Assembly (NCBI GenBank): GCA_003141795.1
Contig: PLNO01000335.1
Coordinates: 1,188-13,746, forward strand
DNA length: 12,559 bases
Origin: Spirochaetaceae bacterium
GTDB lineage: Bacteria > Spirochaetota > Spirochaetia > SZUA-6 > Fen-1364
Direction: 5' to 3'
Shown: piece by piece, positions 6,975 through 12,559 of the stretch
Layout: every line of letters starts with the position of its first letter
How positions within the stretch are numbered: position 1 is the stretch's first letter
Notes under the pieces: model-generated
The model's input: the letters and a program-made list of their open reading frames with translations, nothing else
Told to the model about the DNA's origin: nothing
The model's database searches: none
Translations under genes and position numbers: made by a program

Positions 6975-8293
6975 CACAGGACGTCCACCCCGACGTTCAT
7001 CACCCGGGCGACGTTCTCGATGTCGGTGGCCTGCTTCCCGGTCAACAGGCAGTAGTGATGTGAATAGAAGGATTTCATGATCGCCCGACCGTCCCTCACC
7101 TTCAGGAGAGCGCCGTTGCGGCAGTCCGAGCCGGGATACTGAACGTAATCCTCGAGGTCACCCTGGATCACCTGCATGCTGGCAAGCTCCGGGTGGAGCT
7201 TCGCCAGGGTCATCGCACCGGTGGGCATGCGCGCATCCATCGCGTGGGCGTTATCGTCCACGATGGCGAGCACCTTCGGCCGGAGATTCCATGACGAGCA
7301 GAACGGCCGGGGCACGACCCCGAAGAAGCCGCAGTGCACCATGAGGAGGTGGTTCTCCGGCTCGGGAACGTCGGGGAACTTGTCGATGCGCTCGTGCTTG
7401 AGCGCCGCCCCTCCCATGAGGAAGGGGTACAGATTGCTCATCATGATCGGAGCCTTCAGGGAACGCTCGAGGATGAACATGGTGAGCAAGGACAGCGTGT
7501 CGGCCTCGCACGCCCAGATCAGGCCCTGGTCCTGGTAGAGCAGGTCCCACGCCAGGCACGGCGTGGTGTCGGAGTACTCCGATTCGTTGAGGCAGTTGAT
7601 CCCCGCGCCCTGGATTGACGGGTCCGCCTGCACCTCGCGCTTCACGGCGAGGTACAGCTTCAGCGCGGAGCTGACGGGCCGATCCCCGAGGCCCGCCATG
7701 GGGATGGGCCGGTCCGCGAGGATCTTGCGGGCCTCCGCATTGTCGATCTTTTTCGCCGCTTCCCCGAGCTCCTTGAAGCTCTTCTTCACGATGCGGATGC
7801 CGAACTTCTCACGGATGATCTCCGCACTCCTGTCTTCCCACCACCAGAAGCGCTTGAAGATCTCCGCCTGCTTTCCCCCGACGCCAGGCTTGTCCTGGAA
7901 GACGAGGAACTTCACCTCTTTCATCTCCCGCTTCAGCGCGAGGGCGCGGCAGATCCTGCGGGCCTGATCGAGCTCGTACGGTGTGAAGGCGACCATGCCG
8001 ATCGACTTCATGAACGTCACGATCTCCCAGTCCCACATATTCACCGTGCCGAAGTCCGACGTCAGCACGAGCGCGGGGAGCGTGATCCGCTTGAGATCTT
8101 TCAGCTGGGAAAAGGCGTCGCCGATGAGCTGGGGAAACACAACGGCATCGGCGTCGGGCAGCTTCCCGCTCACGGGCAGCGGCGGGAGGAGCTCGGCGTC
8201 CTCGGCGAGAAGCTCCTTCACGATGGCGAGGTGTTTCGTGAACTCCCCGTCCATGCCGGAGCGGAAATACAATGGGAGCAGTCGTGCTTTCAT
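6974..8293 (-). CDS. L-fucose isomerase-like protein (COG2407 type)
   Basis: 439 residues. ATG 8291-8293 overlaps the preceding stop by 4 bases (ATGA), and its own TGA touches the ATPase start, so it is embedded in the operon. The C-terminal half has the pattern of the fucose isomerase-related family. INCLNESEYSD (232-242) is followed by TPC, then LLYQDQGLIWACEADTLSLLTM (251-272) with Glu263 and Asp265 as likely metal ligands. MMSNLY, ENHLLMVHCG (313-322) and SFYSHHYCLLTGK (408-420) follow, with His412/413 near the C-terminus. The true FucI metal triad is Glu, Asp and His, which these residues could supply. The N-terminal 200 residues look like the alternating strand-helix domains of the family but are shorter than in the roughly 590-residue FucI. 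Members isomerise aldoses and ketoses, or have unknown roles. It probably acts on the imported compound or its oxidised product. Family level is good; reaction unknown. Confidence 0.8.
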   Translation of the reverse strand: MKARLLPLYFRSGMDGEFTKHLAIVKELLAEDAELLPPLPVSGKLPDADAVVFPQLIGDAFSQLKDLKRITLPALVLTSDFGTVNMWDWEIVTFMKSIGMVAFTPYELDQARRICRALALKREMKEVKFLVFQDKPGVGGKQAEIFKRFWWWEDRSAEIIREKFGIRIVKKSFKELGEAAKKIDNAEARKILADRPIPMAGLGDRPVSSALKLYLAVKREVQADPSIQGAGINCLNESEYSDTTPCLAWDLLYQDQGLIWACEADTLSLLTMFILERSLKAPIMMSNLYPFLMGGAALKHERIDKFPDVPEPENHLLMVHCGFFGVVPRPFCSSWNLRPKVLAIVDDNAHAMDARMPTGAMTLAKLHPELASMQVIQGDLEDYVQYPGSDCRNGALLKVRDGRAIMKSFYSHHYCLLTGKQATDIENVARVMNVGVDVL

Positions 8294-9444
8294 GGCAGGT
8301 CGATCACCTTTCCGGTCTCCGCGGAGCGCAGCCCCGCCTCGAGGACCTCCATCTCCTTCATTCCGTCGTAGAAGTTCGGCTCGATTTTCGTCTTCGTGTC
8401 GACGGCCTTGCAGAAATCAACCACGGCGTGCACGAACTCGTGTTCGTACCCGATGACGTGTCCAGGCGGCCACCACGCGGAGATGTAGTCGTGAACACCC
8501 TCGGTGGCGAGGATCGTGCGGAAGCCCTGGGCCTCCGGAGGATCGTCACTGGAGAAGAACTTCAGCTCGTTCATCCGCTCAAGGTCGAAGAGGATGCTCC
8601 CCTTGCTCCCGTAGATCTCGAAGTAGTTGTAGTTCTTCCGCCCGGGGGCGAAGCGCGTGGCCTCGAAGGAGCCCAGCGCGCCGTTCTTGAACTCCACATG
8701 CATGAAGGCCGCGTCCTCGACGGTGACCTTGCCCATGCCGCCCTTCACCTTCCCGCTGAAGGTTCCCGATGCTGCCTCGTCGGGCAGCGGCCGTTCGGAA
8801 ACGAACTGCGCGGTCATACCGCTCACCTTCTTGATGTCACCGACGAGGTAGCGGGCGAGGTCCACGCTGTGGGAGTTGAGGTCCCCCTGCGGTCCCGAAC
8901 CGGCCATCTCCTTCTGGAGGTGCCACGTCAGCGGGAAATTGGGGTCAACGATCCACGACTGCAGGTAGCAACCGCGCCAGTGGAAGATGCGCCCGATCTT
9001 CCCGTCATCGATGAGCTTCTTCGCAAGGCGGATCGCCGGGCAGCGGCGGTAGTTGTGATTGAGGTAATGCGTGACGCCCTTTTTCTCCGCCAGCTCGTAC
9101 ATCTCCTTCGCCTGCGCGAAGGTCATCGCAAGGGGCTTCTCGCAGAACACGTTCTTGCCCGCGCGGAGTGCCTCCATCGCGATCTCGTAGTGCAGGTACT
9201 GGGGTGCGCTGATGTCGACGATGTCCACGTCGTCGCGGTGCACCATCTTCTTCCAGTCCGTCTCCGTCTGCTCCCATCCCCAGCGGGAGGCGAACGCCTC
9301 GAGGGACTCCTGGTGCCTGCCGCAGGCGACCTTCATCACCGGCTGCGCGTCCATGTCGAAGAACTGCGGCGCCCTCTTCCAGGCATTGGAGTGGGCCTTG
9401 CCCATGAACTTGTACCCGACGATGCCGACGTTCAGTTTCTTCAT
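8290..9444 (-). CDS. Gfo/Idh/MocA-family NAD(P)-dependent dehydrogenase
   Basis: 384 residues. ATG 9442-9444 follows GGAGGG with suitable spacing and lies 13 bases after the preceding stop. The N-terminal Rossmann domain begins NVGIVGYKFMGKAHSNAW (5-22), the glycine motif ending in His typical of the family. Further on come DVDIVDISAPQYLHYEIAMEAL (72-93) and the catalytic-Lys motif CEKPLA (101-106, Lys103). The C-terminal domain has GDLNSHSVDLARYL (187-200); Asp188 and His192 match the D-x-x-x-H motif, where His is the usual acid/base. The family oxidises a ring or chain hydroxyl of sugars, inositols and glycosides, usually at C1, C2 or C3. Its position between a TIM-barrel isomerase and a FucI-like protein suggests oxidation to a keto sugar that those enzymes then process. 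The substrate cannot be fixed from sequence. Confidence 0.92.
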   Translation of the reverse strand: MKKLNVGIVGYKFMGKAHSNAWKRAPQFFDMDAQPVMKVACGRHQESLEAFASRWGWEQTETDWKKMVHRDDVDIVDISAPQYLHYEIAMEALRAGKNVFCEKPLAMTFAQAKEMYELAEKKGVTHYLNHNYRRCPAIRLAKKLIDDGKIGRIFHWRGCYLQSWIVDPNFPLTWHLQKEMAGSGPQGDLNSHSVDLARYLVGDIKKVSGMTAQFVSERPLPDEAASGTFSGKVKGGMGKVTVEDAAFMHVEFKNGALGSFEATRFAPGRKNYNYFEIYGSKGSILFDLERMNELKFFSSDDPPEAQGFRTILATEGVHDYISAWWPPGHVIGYEHEFVHAVVDFCKAVDTKTKIEPNFYDGMKEMEVLEAGLRSAETGKVIDLP

Positions 9445-9457
9445 GGCGTTCCCTCCG

Positions 9458-10315
9458 TCACACGCTCGCTGCGATCTTGCGCAGCTCCTTCACGCTGGCC
9501 GCGACCGCCTTGTCCTCGTTCTCCTTGTAATCGGGGTGGAGGAAATCGATCTCCACGGCGAGGAAGCCCTTGTAGTCGGCGGCGTTCAGGAGCTTCGCGA
9601 GCTTTCGGTTGTTCACGAGGCCGTCACCGACGGGGGTCGAGGAGAAGAAGTACCAGTCGTCCACCGAGGCGTCGCGGTTGGGCTTGAGGTCCTTCACATG
9701 CGTGGCCAGGGCGTACTTCGCGAGCTTCTCCATGCCCTTGATCGGGTCATCGAGCAGGCGCATGAAATTGCCCGTGTCGAAGTTGATCCCGAAGTAGGGG
9801 GAGTTGACCGTGGTGATGAGCCTGAGCATCTCGTCGGAGGTGAAGTCGATGTGGTTCTCGTCGGCGATCCGAACGTCGTGCTTCTCCGCTACCTTCACCG
9901 CTTCTTTGAATAATTTCGCGAGCTTTTCAAGCATGGGGCCGTGCGGGTCATTGCGGAACATGAGGCTCGCCCCGACGACGCGCATCACTTTCGCCCCGAT
10001 GGCTTCGGCGTATTCGATGCTCTTCACCATTTCCGCGTAGGCCTTCTCATTGCGCCCGCCCTCCAGGCCGTCGGGATGCCCCCACGCGAAAACACGGTCC
10101 AGCTTGTACTCGTCCAGCATCCCCTTGATCTCGCTGAGGTATGAAGCGTCGAAACGGGGAATGAAGCAGGATTCCAGGGACACCCCGTCGACCTTGAGCT
10201 CGTGGGCTCGCTTGATGAAGCCCTCGAGGGTCATCGTTGTTGCGGGCTTCCTCTGCTGCGGGTACACCTCGCCGAAAAACCGGTGGTAGCAGTAGCTGTC
10301 GATTCCGATCTTCAT
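9458..10315 (-). CDS. TIM-barrel sugar isomerase/epimerase (AP endonuclease 2 superfamily)
   Basis: 285 residues from ATG 10313-10315, chosen because AGGAGG (10323-10328) is 7 bases upstream. ATG 10321 would leave a 1-base gap, and GTG or ATG starts further upstream would run into the likely promoter. The protein begins MKIGIDSYCYHRF, the first barrel strand. Probable metal ligands in barrel order are Glu153 (ADENH), Asp180 (INFDTGNF), His206 (THVKD) and Glu255 (AVEIDF); His80 (AWGH) is a further active-site candidate. This is the pattern of hydroxypyruvate isomerase, tagatose/psicose 3-epimerase, inosose dehydratase and keto-glycoside lyases. It is the first gene after the promoter at about 10361-10389 and is followed at 13 bases by the Gfo/Idh/MocA gene, a common pairing in which a keto sugar made by the dehydrogenase is epimerised, dehydrated or cleaved. 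Exact reaction unknown. Confidence 0.88.
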   Translation of the reverse strand: MKIGIDSYCYHRFFGEVYPQQRKPATTMTLEGFIKRAHELKVDGVSLESCFIPRFDASYLSEIKGMLDEYKLDRVFAWGHPDGLEGGRNEKAYAEMVKSIEYAEAIGAKVMRVVGASLMFRNDPHGPMLEKLAKLFKEAVKVAEKHDVRIADENHIDFTSDEMLRLITTVNSPYFGINFDTGNFMRLLDDPIKGMEKLAKYALATHVKDLKPNRDASVDDWYFFSSTPVGDGLVNNRKLAKLLNAADYKGFLAVEIDFLHPDYKENEDKAVAASVKELRKIAASV

Positions 10316-10322
10316 CGCCATT

Positions 10323-10328
10323 CCTCCT
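10323..10328 (-). promoter_or_regulatory. Ribosome binding site that fixes the start at 10315
   Basis: AGGAGG on the minus strand, a near-perfect Shine-Dalgarno core. Two ATG codons follow: at 10321, one base away, and at 10315, seven bases away. Only the second has workable spacing. Confidence 0.8.
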
Positions 10329-10360
10329 TCTTTTCGAACTTTCATCGAATCGTGCCCCGA

Positions 10361-10389
10361 ATCGTACTCCAAGCGAAAGCATCTGTCAA
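10361..10389 (-). promoter_or_regulatory. Sigma-70-type promoter of the catabolism/transport operon
   Basis: On the minus strand a perfect -35 box TTGACA (10384-10389) is separated by exactly 17 bases from a -10-like TACGAT (10361-10366, four of six matches to TATAAT). Transcription would begin near 10354, giving a leader of about 39 bases before ATG 10315. An 8-base direct repeat ACGATTCG occurs twice with a 12-base period across the -10 box and start region (about 10346-10365). The promoter lies between the flavin oxidoreductase stop and the first gene of the six-gene operon. Confidence 0.7.
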
Positions 10390-10395
10390 CAAATG
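10380..10395. promoter_or_regulatory. Inverted repeat overlapping the -35 box, candidate operator
   Basis: CATCTGT, two bases, ACAAATG: arms match at six of seven positions around a 2-base centre, with core TGT-N2-ACA lying over the -35 box. The GT-N2-AC core resembles sites of GntR/FCD-type repressors, which often control sugar-acid genes; that link is inference. No regulator gene is visible in the window. Confidence 0.4.
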
Positions 10396-10440
10396 ATAGA
10401 ATTCAGCATGTAAGGCGACAAAACGCAAACCCGGAACTTA

Positions 10441-11688
10441 CTATGTATGCTTTTCCTGCTCCGCCAATCGGCCGGCTTCCTGCCTGATCACCTTCAGCGA
10501 GTTCGAGTACTCCCGCTCGTACGTGGAGCACCCGACAGGGCGCTGACGGATGAGGAACTCGATGCAGTTGTCGCACCCCGTACACCATTTGATCTCCTCC
10601 GGCTTTCCCGCTTCGAGCTTCGAGGGGAGGAACGGGTCGGCGAGGGACTGCCGTCCGATAGCGACGATGTCGCACACACCGTCCCTGATGTTCTTGTTCC
10701 CCCAGTAGAGGAACGAGGACTCTTCGGGCTTCACGCCGCGGAAGGTGTTCTTGCCGTTGCGGAAAATGGAATACGCGGAGCCAATGACCGCAGTCTGCGG
10801 TTTCAGCACGGATCGGAGCTGCTTCTGGAAATAAAAGTGCAGGTAACCGTACTCGGGGAAGCGCTTGTCGGTCGGGACGATCGGCAGGGTGAGCGAGGGG
10901 TTGCCGGCGGATTCCACGATGTAGGACGCGCCACGAGCCTCCAGGCCCTTCACGAGGTCGAGCGGCTCGGTGAGGTCCATGAGCGGTGAATCCGCCGAAG
11001 CGGAGCCCTGCCCGCCCGGCAGGCCCTCCCAGAGGGAGACCTTGGAGCCCAGGAGGAAGCTCGTGTCGTTCACGAGCTTCGCGATCCGCTCGTACGCCTC
11101 GTAGGCGAATCGCGTGCGGTTTGCCCACGAGCCACCGTACTTCCATGTGCGGTCATTGAACGGCCTCAGGAGCTGCGAGCCCAGGTAGCCGTGGCAGAGC
11201 TTGAAGTCCACCCCGTCCGCCCCGCAGTCGTGCGCAATCTGCGCCGCCCGCACGAAGCTGTCCAGAATGGAGTCCACCTCTTCCTCGCTGAGCAGCCGAC
11301 CCTCGTAGCCGGGGAAAGGCTTCACGCACACGCGTTCGGCGAAAGCGGGGTTGGCGAGCTCTCCGTTGTGGGTGAGCTGCCAGAGGATGAGCGGTTTTGG
11401 ATTGACCGCTTTCACGGCACGCACGAGCTTCTCCAGCGCCTTCTGGTTCTGCGGCAGCGCGGTCAGCTGATGCTGGCGGCCGAGGTTCTCGTCCACGACG
11501 CTGAGCGCCTCCATGATGATGACCCCCGCATTGCCCTCTGCGAGCCGCTCGTAGCGGCGGAATGCGGTGTCGCCGGGATTGCCGCCGGTGTCCGCATCGC
11601 AGCACTCCATAGCGTTGATTGCGATACGGTTGGGGACCGTGTGGTTTCCGATTTTGATGCTGGTCAGAAGAGGCATTCGCTCACTCAT
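10441..11688 (-). CDS. Old-Yellow-Enzyme-type NADH:flavin oxidoreductase with Fe-S cysteine motif
   Basis: 415 residues from ATG 11686-11688, 7 bases after AGGAG (11696-11700). ATG 11689-11691 directly before it is the alternative. The FMN-binding TIM barrel is clear: an N-terminal TSIKIGNHTVPNRIAINAM, then GVIIMEALSV, LWQLTHNGELANP, and the signature HGYLGSQLLRPFNDRTWKYG with GGSWANRTRF after it (about 166-194), and DIVAIGRQSLADP near 340-352. After the barrel, four Cys follow as C-x2-C-x2-C-x11-C (369, 372, 375, 387). 2,4-dienoyl-CoA reductase and trimethylamine dehydrogenase have a closely related motif (C-x2-C-x3-C-x11-C) holding a 4Fe-4S cluster. Those proteins carry a further FAD/NAD domain of about 250 residues; here the chain stops about 28 residues after the last Cys, so an external electron partner would be needed. 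Such enzymes reduce enones. It follows the zinc dehydrogenase gene by about 60 bases and probably shares its transcript. Confidence 0.85.
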   Translation of the reverse strand: MSERMPLLTSIKIGNHTVPNRIAINAMECCDADTGGNPGDTAFRRYERLAEGNAGVIIMEALSVVDENLGRQHQLTALPQNQKALEKLVRAVKAVNPKPLILWQLTHNGELANPAFAERVCVKPFPGYEGRLLSEEEVDSILDSFVRAAQIAHDCGADGVDFKLCHGYLGSQLLRPFNDRTWKYGGSWANRTRFAYEAYERIAKLVNDTSFLLGSKVSLWEGLPGGQGSASADSPLMDLTEPLDLVKGLEARGASYIVESAGNPSLTLPIVPTDKRFPEYGYLHFYFQKQLRSVLKPQTAVIGSAYSIFRNGKNTFRGVKPEESSFLYWGNKNIRDGVCDIVAIGRQSLADPFLPSKLEAGKPEEIKWCTGCDNCIEFLIRQRPVGCSTYEREYSNSLKVIRQEAGRLAEQEKHT

Positions 11689-11716
11689 CATTGTGCTCCT
11701 GTCATTTCAAGCGGTC

Positions 11717-11746
11717 GATGCGTGGTCAACGCAACGAACGCGCATC
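11717..11746. other. Imperfect hairpin between dehydrogenase and flavin oxidoreductase genes
   Basis: GATGCGTG and CGCGCATC pair as 8 bp (one wobble) around a 14-base loop, in the 60-base gap between the two minus-strand genes. No T-tract follows, so it is not a classic terminator. It could be a partial attenuator or RNA-processing site, or chance. Confidence 0.25.
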
Positions 11747-11751
11747 CTGCC

Positions 11752-12559
11752 CTACGTGTTGAGGATTTCCCGCTTGGATATCTCCGAGGAGACGAAGACC
11801 TTGAAGAGGCTCGGGTTCGTGCGGAGCTCCTTCAGGGCGCTTTCCAGCTCCTCCAGCGGCACGATCATGGAGAACAGCGGCTCTGGCTTGATGCGCCCGT
11901 TGACGATCAGCGTCATCGCGTCGGTCCAGTCCGGGCCTACTCCGGCGCAGGAGCCGGTGACCTTCTTCTCTCCCAGGACGAAGTCGAAAGGCCGGATCTT
12001 TATCGTATCGTCCCCGCGGCAGATGCCGAACGCGGTGAGCGTGCCTCCGCGGCGCGTCATCGCCCACGCCTGCTCGTAGGTGGCCGGTGTCCCGACTGCC
12101 TCGATCACGAAGTCCGCGCCGCGGCCTTCGGTGATCTTCATGACTTCCGCCATCGGGTCCTTCCCCTCCTTGATATTGATCGTGACGTCGACGCCCATCT
12201 CCTTCGCGATGCCGAGCCTCCTGACGTTGTCGCCTATCACGATCACCGGCGCCGCACCGCGCAGCTTTGCCAGCGCGCCGTGCAGGACGCCCAGCCCGCT
12301 GCCGATGACGACGACCGAGCTTCCATGGGTGATTCCGGCTGCCTTGGAGGAGTGCACGACGCAGGAGACGGGCTCGATGAACGCGGCCGAAAGGTCGCTC
12401 AGAGAATCGGGAAGCTTGAGGACCTGTTCCCACGGCGCCTTCACGTATTCGGCGAAGCTCCCGTTGACGTGGATGCCGAGCTGATGGAACTCGGGGCAGA
12501 GGAGCTTCTCCCCCTTGCGGCAGAAGTAGCACGTGCCGCAGCCCATGTTGATGTCGGCG
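11752..12559 (-). CDS. Zinc-type medium-chain alcohol/polyol dehydrogenase, N-terminus beyond the window
   Basis: The frame is open through the right edge and ends at TAG 11752-11754; 268 residues are visible. ATG 12544-12546 is internal: codons before it (ADIN) continue into the structural-zinc loop, and the catalytic-zinc Cys/His-Glu segment lies outside. The structural zinc motif CGTCYFCRKGEKLLC is a perfect C-x2-C-x2-C-x7-C. The cofactor domain follows with VVVIGSGLGVLHGALAK. This is one residue shorter than the usual GxGxxG loop (GSGLG in place of, for example, GAGPIG). Then come VIVIGDNVRRLGIAKEMGVD, GRGADFVIEAVGTPATYEQA and RRGGTLTAFG. This is the pattern of sorbitol, threonine and inositol-derivative dehydrogenases (MDR superfamily). 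It likely oxidises a secondary hydroxyl in the same pathway. It is the first visible gene of the minus-strand block, so its promoter lies to the right of the window. Confidence 0.88.
   Translation of the reverse strand, partial: ADINMGCGTCYFCRKGEKLLCPEFHQLGIHVNGSFAEYVKAPWEQVLKLPDSLSDLSAAFIEPVSCVVHSSKAAGITHGSSVVVIGSGLGVLHGALAKLRGAAPVIVIGDNVRRLGIAKEMGVDVTINIKEGKDPMAEVMKITEGRGADFVIEAVGTPATYEQAWAMTRRGGTLTAFGICRGDDTIKIRPFDFVLGEKKVTGSCAGVGPDWTDAMTLIVNGRIKPEPLFSMIVPLEELESALKELRTNPSLFKVFVSSEISKREILNT

Noticed and set aside
5403..7055. Open plus-strand frame of 550 codons
   Set aside because: It lies opposite the ABC ATPase and permease, which have unmistakable motifs. Its translation is rich in Asp, Arg, His and Glu with no domain pattern, as expected from the reverse of a GC-biased gene.
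8272..9687. Open plus-strand frame of 471 codons
   Set aside because: It is antisense to the Gfo/Idh/MocA gene and shows the same low-complexity charged composition; no motif or ribosome site supports it.
1..12559. CRISPR arrays, tRNA or rRNA genes, insertion sequences
   Set aside because: No regularly spaced repeats, cloverleaf-like segments, rRNA sequence, transposase motifs or terminal inverted repeats were seen.

Overview
The window reads as a carbohydrate or polyol catabolism locus from a GC-rich bacterium. Codons carry mostly G or C in third position. A spirochaete (Spirochaetia) is the best guess, because the periplasmic binding protein starts with a signal peptide ending in AVFANGAKEGA, a form common in spirochaete solute-binding proteins. 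This placement is inference from one motif and from gene content. There are no tRNA, rRNA, CRISPR or transposase signals.

Layout. Plus strand, 1-2238: the C-terminal part of a xylose-isomerase-like TIM-barrel enzyme (cut by the left edge), a strong hairpin, a protein with the M24/creatinase 'pita-bread' fold but without most metal ligands, and the frameshifted C-terminal remnant of a PfkB-family sugar kinase. Minus strand, 2310-12559, convergent with the first block and read right to left: a zinc-type medium-chain dehydrogenase (cut by the right edge), an Old-Yellow-Enzyme-type flavin oxidoreductase with an Fe-S cysteine motif, then a likely sigma-70 promoter with an overlapping inverted repeat. 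This promoter heads a tight operon: TIM-barrel isomerase/epimerase, Gfo/Idh/MocA dehydrogenase, fucose-isomerase-like protein (COG2407 type), sugar ABC ATPase, permease and periplasmic binding protein, closed by a rho-independent terminator. Last comes a divergent shikimate-dehydrogenase-fold protein with its own leader.

How the genes may work together (inference). An RbsB/RbsC/RbsA-type importer brings in a sugar, cyclitol or sugar acid. The NAD(P)-dependent Gfo/Idh/MocA enzyme, the zinc dehydrogenase and the OYE-type enzyme would do redox steps on it. The TIM-barrel and FucI-like proteins would isomerise, epimerise or eliminate. Phosphorylation by the PfkB kinase has been lost from this locus. 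At the level of enzyme classes the set recalls the Thermotoga inositol route (Zn-dehydrogenase, Gfo/Idh/MocA, kinase, TIM-barrel epimerase, ABC importer). It also recalls oxidation-elimination routes for glycosides that use Gfo/Idh/MocA plus TIM-barrel lyases. The FucI-like, OYE-type, M24-like and shikimate-dehydrogenase-like members fit neither scheme, so the substrate cannot be named from sequence alone.
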